This document shows, piece by piece, positions 58,151 to 64,000 of a stretch of DNA of 64,000 bases. The position numbers and the translations under genes were made by a program. The number at the start of each line of letters is the position of its first letter. Within the stretch, counting starts at the first letter, position 1. The stretch comes from Limnanthes douglasii subsp. nivea (taxonomy: Eukaryota; Streptophyta; Magnoliopsida; Brassicales; Limnanthaceae). The stretch lies in the NCBI GenBank assembly GCA_036936605.1, contig JAUPFV010000003.1, positions 151,870,997 to 151,934,996 on the forward strand, in the 5' to 3' direction. The notes beneath the pieces were generated by a model, which ran no database searches, was not told the DNA's origin, and saw only the letters and a program-made list of their open reading frames with translations.

Positions 58151-58435
58151 TAACACGTGTGGTTACCCAAGTTTCATGTTTATTCAAGATTGTCTGAAAA
58201 ACCTATTAGCAAGCCCAAAAGCCATTTCAAACTAACTCATCAATCACAAGCCAAAAAAATAAAATAACCATGCTACTACTAACTGTAAATCTCGGCAGAA
58301 AATAACAAATTCGATCTTATTATTGTTAGAGCCTATATAGAAAATCAATGTAATATACTAAATAAGCTTTTGAAGAATAAAATTTAGAAACAGTAATTCT
58401 TAACCTAAATTTGTCTTCCTTCCTTTTTACTAACT
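58147..58435 (+). repeat. Partial C3-family LTR upstream of PR-1 promoter C
   Basis: Same fragment and same position relative to PR-1 as at 41985-42270; it therefore predates the duplication of the PR-1 module. Confidence 0.78.
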
Positions 58436-59049
58436 AGGTATTGTAATCTATATTTTGTTAGGGCCTTGGTGATAAGGATTGAGATCCGTTTGTTTTTTAT
58501 ATTTGCAATAGGGCAATGAACTGGTCAAATATATTAATGACGTATGTGTTGTTTATTATTATCCTTTTCCGAAGATCCTCTTGTTTCTCTTTAATTTAGG
58601 TATAATCTTTAAAGTGAGGGATAAATGTATTATTTTAGATTTTTTTAAAGGTGGTTATATGAATATAGGATTAAACAAGTTTGAAAGACCTAATATTAAC
58701 AGCGTTGAGACGAAGACAATACATAAGAAAAGCCATCAGGTTGAATCTGTATAACAAATATATAGATGACAGTGATAGATAGGTTTTGCAGTAGAATGTA
58801 GAAAAAGTCATGCTCGGGAATGCCTAGCGAAAGAAACAAACCATAAGAGGCCTAATTTGTAATTTAATTAGATGGCGTGCGTAGTTAAAGTAATATAAGC
58901 AGGCGATGGTTTTAGTCACCTTGGTTTGAGCCATCTCTGAAGAATAATTAATTAATTAATTAGGAAATAATGCGATGATAAATAATAAATTGATGGATGT
59001 CCAACTGCTCCACCTACCAATAACAACCGGTCTCTATAAATACTTACTT
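58436..59049 (+). promoter_or_regulatory. PR-1 promoter copy C, cut off from its gene
   Basis: Highly similar to 42271-42890, keeping GGTCAA, TGACG and the TATA box (TATAAATA, 59035-59042). Eight to ten bases after the TATA box similarity to PR-1 stops and a kelch-gene tail begins at about 59050. It could initiate a transcript into that tail; no PR-1 ORF follows. Confidence 0.75.
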
Positions 59050-59736
59050 AACATCTATGGGAAACACTAGCAAGAAGAGGGAAATTCAAGACTTTAGTTA
59101 AGAATCTTTTGTCAAGACTTACTGGTCGGAACCCGCTTAAAAGTGAGGTAGTTCACTGTCAAGTTCTACAAGCATGATGCAAACACAAAGATTTTACAGC
59201 ACCTAAATTTACTTTGTTGCGCTCTCGAATATATAGGCTTAAAAGAATTAACGGGGCTGCATAGTTCATGGCACATATAGTCTATTGTTGTTTGTATTAA
59301 AATTATGCGCCATGAACAATGCTGGTTTCAAAACAACCAATTTCCACACATTAAGTATTACAAATACATGTATTCTCTATGTTGTCATACTTGTGGGGTT
59401 GTGAGAGGAAAACAAAAAAAAGAAAAATAGAGTATAGCAACTTTTGATATACTCTGTTTTGAGAAAAACTAAAACTAAAAATAATATAAAATAAAAATAT
59501 ATTTAGAAAATATTAAATTCGAAGGGTAAAAATGGAATTAAAAGTCGAAGGACTATCTATGAAACAAAAACCATTTAACTATAGCGACACGTGACAGTAT
59601 TATAGCAAAAACCACGCGAGGGGACTAAAATTATAGATTTTTTATAGTCGAAGGACCCTCACCCATGATTTTTTTTTGTCGAGAGACTAAATGACACAAA
59701 ACGTGATAGTCGAGGGACGAAGCACCGATTTAAGCC
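59050..59736 (+). mobile_element. Right part of the Pack-MULE, second copy
   Basis: Corresponds to 20331-21011: the end of the kelch fragment (WETLA, KSEVVHCQVLQA, stop at about 59178), its 3' sequence and the right TIR ending CGATTTAAGCC. It is followed by TTGTCTAACA exactly as at 21012. The left half is missing; the cut adjoins the PR-1 promoter. Confidence 0.85.
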
Positions 59737-61995
59737 TTGTCTAACAAGTATCCCTACGAAGTCCTACATCATAAAACACCAAACTATACCTATACATGTT
59801 ATCCATTCCTCAGACCATACCAGTCTCACAAGTTTCAATTTTATTTATTTAATTTTGTTTTTCTTGGGTATGACGAATACTAAAAAGGCTACACATGTCT
59901 AATCTTCAATGAAAGGGAATTTCCCTAGTTAAAAGGTTTCATAAACACCCTAAGGTTTGAGTCATCCCTAGTCTATCCTCTAAGTTCTTGGTGTCCTAAT
60001 TCTGCCTTCAAGTTTTGTGACTAATGGTACTTTGTCATCTGCAACAGTCTACCAATATTCCTCGCCTGAAAAGTCTACATCTCTATCTTCTAGTCCCTCA
60101 AAGTCGCAAACACCTCCTCACTATACACACAATCCCTCTCAATATACATATACCAACACCTCTCAATCAGATACACACACTATTATTAATCCTTCATATC
60201 CATCCAATGACATTCATATCTACTCGCCTGCTAAACTAAACACTAAGACAACTAATGACCCTTTATCAGAAACCTCTCACCCATTATTCACTCCTACTTT
60301 ATCTATTCAACGACCATTATCTCATCCAACTTACTCATCTAGTCTTGTTTATCCATCTAAAACACATATCATGAAAACTAGTGCTCAAGATGGGACTCTT
60401 AAACGTAAGACACCTTATGTTGGCTCTCTCACCACCACTAACCCCTCTTGAACCTACCAAATATTCGTATGCCTTAGCTAATTCTCAATGGGTGCAAGCT
60501 ATGAAGACAAAGTACAATGCTCTTATGTTTAATCACATGTGGACACTTGTGGATTAGTCTCCTAAGATGAATATGGTGGGATGCAAGTGGGTTTATAAGC
60601 TAAAATACAACATGGATGGCTTCGTTTACATGAACAATGATAGGTTGGTTGCCAAAGGTTTCACCAAACTCGAAGCATATATGTTTCTGAAATGTTCAGT
60701 CTTGTTGTGAATGCTTATATAGTAAAGTTAATCCTAACCATTGCAGTCTCTCAGGAGTGGCAAGTTCGTCAGCTGGACACTAATAATGCCTTCCTTTATG
60801 ACTACCTAACAGAAGGTGTTTAGATGGCTCAGCCATAGGGTTTCAAGGGCTTTGTGAACCTTAAACATGTGTGTAAACTTCACGAAGCCCTATATCGTCT
60901 AAAAAAAGCTCCAAGAGCTTGGTACTCACGACTCACGGATACTCTTCTTAACAAGGGATTTAAAAACTCGAGAGATGATTGCTCTCTTTTATACTTTGTT
61001 TCTAAGTGTATTGCTCTATTGATTTTTCTTTATGTTGATGATACATTGGTCACAGGTTCTCAACCAAAATGTTTATCTCAGTTCATTCACAAACTCAATG
61101 CATCGTTTTCCATAAAAGACATGGAGCCACTCCATTTATTCCTTGGAATAGATGTTCACTATGACTCCACCAAGATTTATTTAACAAAACATCAATATAT
61201 CAAGAACTTACTTGCTTTTCAGGGACTATCCTTATCCAAGTCCTGTCATACACTCATGGTTGTTGGCACCAGTCTATCCGACACTTGTGGGAATCCTCAT
61301 GCAGATCCTACACCATATAGAAATCTATTAGGTGTTCTTTAGTACTTAACACATACTGCAACGTGATATTGCCTTCGTTGTGAACAACCCCAGCCAATAT
61401 CAGCAGAGCCCAACAACAGTCCATTGACAAAGTTTAAAGCGGATACTTAGTTGCTTATCTGGTTATGTTTGGCTGTGTCTCAAGAAGACATACGTAGTGT
61501 AGGACCTTACAGTGCCTACTTTGGCGATTCTCTCATATTATGGTCCTTCAAGAAGCAGAATGTAGTCGTTTGATCTTCTCCTGAGTCTGAATACAGAGCA
61601 CTAGCCAATTTGCATTAGAACTCTTGTGGTTACACTCCTTTTTAACTGAGATTCAGATCCCACTCCCACTCTCATTTGTTCTTTTGTGCGACAATCTTGG
61701 TTCGAGCTCCCTAGCCTCAAACCCTGTCTTCCATGCTCCCACCAAGCACATAAAACTTAACGTCCATTTCATATAATATCAAATCCTCAAAGAGTCAAAA
61801 TCGATATGTACCCTGTCAGGACCAAGTCGCAGACTACCTCACCAAACCCTTGACGTCTTCTCGATTCTCTTTTGTTCGGGACAAACTTGGTTTTAGTGAT
61901 TCGCCTCTTCGTTTGAAAGGGGGTGTGAAGAACTATTGGAGCCATTCTCACAAGGTCAACACCGGAGATGACGAGCGACGGCTTGACAATATGAA
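59737..61995 (+). pseudogene. Copia element C3b, truncated sister of C3a
   Basis: Covers the linker (60017-60451), RT (VGCKWVYKLKYNMDG; AWYSRLTDTLLNKGFKNS; YVDDTLVTG at about 61033) and RNase H (SLILWSFKKQNVVV, ESEYRALANL, LLCDNLGSSSLASNPVFHA), then a GAAAGGGGG purine tract and the first 70 bases of the 3' LTR (TGTGAAGAAC from about 61926). It shares with C3a the Pack-MULE flank and several premature stops (after TLVD, after MAQP, before YLTHT) but lacks T2 and the 190-bp flank duplication. Dead and truncated at both ends. Confidence 0.85.
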
Positions 61996-62002
61996 GTGAA
62001 GA

Positions 62003-62765
62003 TTGGAATTTAGGATGCTAATAAAGAAGGTGGAAATCTTGAAGAAATAGTGTTATGTTCACTGGTTGCACGAGTTTAAGGATTGGATGCATCATTCATT
62101 TTAAAATTCAGTTGATGTGGTTATGTATAATTGGGATTCTCAACATGAGAAACAGAATAGTATCAAAAGCAAGAAAAGTCATATGCGTCATGAAGAAAGA
62201 TGAGGTTATGCTTGTGACTATTGATGACATAACAGAGACTAGGTCAACCTCAGCTCGTCTTGGGTCACCACCTCATTACCAAGAAGGCAGTTTGCATCAA
62301 CGCCACGATTTAATTGAAGAATTTTTACAACTATCAGCAGATTCATATTTTTTATGGCATCATCAGACAGTACTCGCTGCAGTGAAGATGAATTCTTTGA
62401 TTTTTGACAATATCCAGTGATGATCAGCTAGTGAACCAACAATATCTTAACACTCGCCAGGAACAGTATTTTTTATCAAATGATTCTGAGGATGACACTT
62501 CTGATCAAGTTGGAGTAACTCGTGACAGTGAGCCTCCTCCTGGAGGGTCATCCTTGTGAGAATATAAGCAGAAGGAAACCTAAGAAAAAAGTAATTTCCA
62601 CATGGGCGGAGAATAGTATTCTTTCTGACAATCAAACTCAAAGACGAACTCAAAATTTAGATATTTTTAGAACTGGTAATATAGATGTATGAGGAGGCGT
62701 TTCTTCCGATGGTTATTGACAAGTGACAGAATGGTTATTGACAAGTGAAAGGGAAGATACTGAGA
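62003..62765 (+). pseudogene. Degraded host gene fragment W2
   Basis: Second copy of 51425-52190, starting inside the AATTTAG splice-acceptor region. One frame reads RSTSARLGSPPHYQEG, LHQRHDLIEEFLQLSADSYF; another reads SDDQLVNQQYLNTRQEQY and NDSEDDTSDQVGVTRDSE. The open frames are longer than in W1. Acidic, Ser-rich, probably a linker of a larger protein. Family not recognised. Confidence 0.5.
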
Positions 62766-63362
62766 TGATTGATCGGCTGATTTACTGAGATAATAATGTT
62801 ATCTTCGTACCCAATTGTTAAATCAGCCGATCTTCTTCATTTTTAACTAAATTGGAAAATAACATTATTTTGCCACTATATTGGCGGATCTCCTTCGTTT
62901 TCAACTAAATCGGATTAGTGTTAAAGTTAAATACCAATAAGAGATTAGTATTTTAGTTTTATTTTAAAAATATTAAAACTGAAGCTAAAGAAATTTATAT
63001 TCAATAAAAATATATTAAAATATATAATAAGGATGTGAAAATTATCTAAAATATTCAGTTCAAAATATATTTTTTGAAGCCTTTATGTAATGTGTACTAT
63101 ATATTATATATATATAATTAAATATTTAATAAAAATATTTTGAATATTTTTATCTAATTAATATGTTAAAATATATTTTTTAGATTTATAAATTATTCAC
63201 TTAAAAATATTGAATAAAAATATATATTAAAAAACTTCAATGGTAAAATCTATCTTAAAGATATTAAAAGTATGTTTAAATTCTTCGCCTCAAAATATAT
63301 TTTATCAAATATATATACTAAAATATATGCTAAAAATGTTGAAAATACCAAATACAAACATA
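62766..63362. other. AT-rich stretch with a hairpin, no gene
   Basis: GATCGGCTGATTTA at 62771-62784 is mirrored by TAAATCAGCCGATC at 62819-62832, a perfect 14-bp inverted repeat. The sequence here departs from the left copy until about 63175. The rest is low-complexity A/T. Confidence 0.6.
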
Positions 63363-63590
63363 GAATCAAGGATAGAATCAAAGGTTAAATCTGATCCGAG
63401 TATCGTTTGTGAAATGCGAATCATGAATCAAATGTTAAATCCAAGCTGAGAAGCAAGGGTTATATACAATCTGAGAATAATGAGTTAAATGTGAACCGAG
63501 AATGATGGATCAAATGCGAATTGAAAATCATCTATTAAATTTGAACTGCGAATCATTTGTTAAATATGAACTGAGAATTATTGGTTATAG
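63363..63590 (+). repeat. 25-bp minisatellite, right array
   Basis: Same units as 52730-52984 but fewer, again ending at AGCGGGAGGTGC. Confidence 0.78.
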
Positions 63591-63806
63591 CGGGAGGTGC
63601 AATATCATGAAAAAATGTAAAAAAAGTACTCATCGCATCTTCCACTATGGTTGCATAATTGGTTCGGTGTTATGAAGAATCCCACCAAACACTTTGATTA
63701 GAAAATTTTGTCATAAAATTACGAATTATAGAAGTAATAGACAAAATAGAACAATAATTCAGAAGTCTAGTATTCAAACTAAACTTTTATATATATATAT
63801 CAAGTT
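63591..63806 (+). repeat. Start of block Y, fourth copy
   Basis: Matches 52985-53220, including AGAATCCCACCAAACACTTTG and a short TA run, ending at ATCAAGTTC where PR-1 C coding sequence begins. Confidence 0.75.
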
Positions 63807-64000
63807 CACACGCCCATACTTTCATGTGTTTTCCTGCTTCTTACCCTAGTTTTACTCTCACACGCCCAGGACACAACACAAGATGTTTTGGATGCCCATA
63901 ATGCTGCTCGATTCGCAGTGGGCGTCCCAGAAATGACTTGGGATACTACTCTGGAAGCGTATGCGCAAAACTATGCTGACCAGCAAGTCGGAGGAAGCTG
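63807..64000 (+). pseudogene. PR-1: PR-1 copy C, 5' end missing, runs off window
   Basis: From about 63817 nearly identical to PR-1 B codons 5 onwards: the signal peptide core, LDAHNAARFAVGV, MTWDTTLEAYAQNYADQQVG. One visible change is Gln to Glu before MTW. The ATG and first codons are replaced by sequence from block Y, and its promoter lies 4.8 kb upstream in promoter C. The rest of the gene is beyond the window, so whether its body is intact is unknown. Without a start it is scored as a pseudogene. Confidence 0.8.

Overview
This is nuclear DNA from a flowering plant, most likely a eudicot. It has AT-rich intergenic DNA, nested LTR retrotransposons with tRNA-Met or tRNA-Arg primer sites, foldback DNA transposons, and an intronless pathogenesis-related PR-1 gene with plant promoter elements. 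No rRNA, tRNA, CRISPR or bacterial-style operon was seen. Species cannot be fixed by eye. The only gene that looks complete and non-transposon is PR-1 at 42953-43438. A second PR-1 copy, lacking its start, runs off the right end.

Layout. 1-2210: 3' end of a Ty3/gypsy Tat-lineage element (T1) with a gene on the opposite strand. 3320-7983: decayed minus-strand Ty1/copia element (C1), flanked by GAATA. 9036-9466: LINE endonuclease remnant ending in a (TAA)n tract. 10649-33436: one old copia element (C3a) holding four younger insertions: copia C2 (TSD TAAAG) and a foldback Mutator-like element (about 10-bp TSD) in its 5' LTR, a Pack-MULE carrying an F-box/kelch gene fragment (TSD TTGTCTAACA, itself holding a MITE) in pol, and a nearly intact Tat element T2 (TSD AATAC) further along pol. 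36780-43440: PR-1 promoter relic A, repeat blocks, and PR-1 B with its promoter. 44732-50035: minus-strand copia C4 (TSD GTATT) whose gag carries an internal inversion. 50036-64000: duplicated blocks, PR-1 promoter C fused to a kelch tail, a second dead copia copy (C3b) that shares the Pack-MULE insertion, and the beheaded PR-1 C.

The most interesting system is in Tat element T2 and its relative T1. Sense gag-pro and pol are in one frame separated by a single UAG in a readthrough-like context. A convergent gene on the opposite strand has an 80-bp GT-AG intron that joins two long ORFs exactly in frame. Upstream of its start, T1 and T2 share a TATA box, a TGACATCA site and a perfect GACACGTGTC palindrome; the last two lie at identical distances in both copies. 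Two hairpin-capable repeats sit in the spacer where sense and antisense transcripts meet.

The second theme is shuffling at the PR-1 locus. Three PR-1 promoter copies, a minisatellite of about 73 bp, a partial copia LTR and large repeat blocks recur in different orders, with breakpoints lying in or beside the minisatellite. All boundaries come from reading by eye. LTR and TSD edges are usually exact; remnant and repeat-block edges are approximate.
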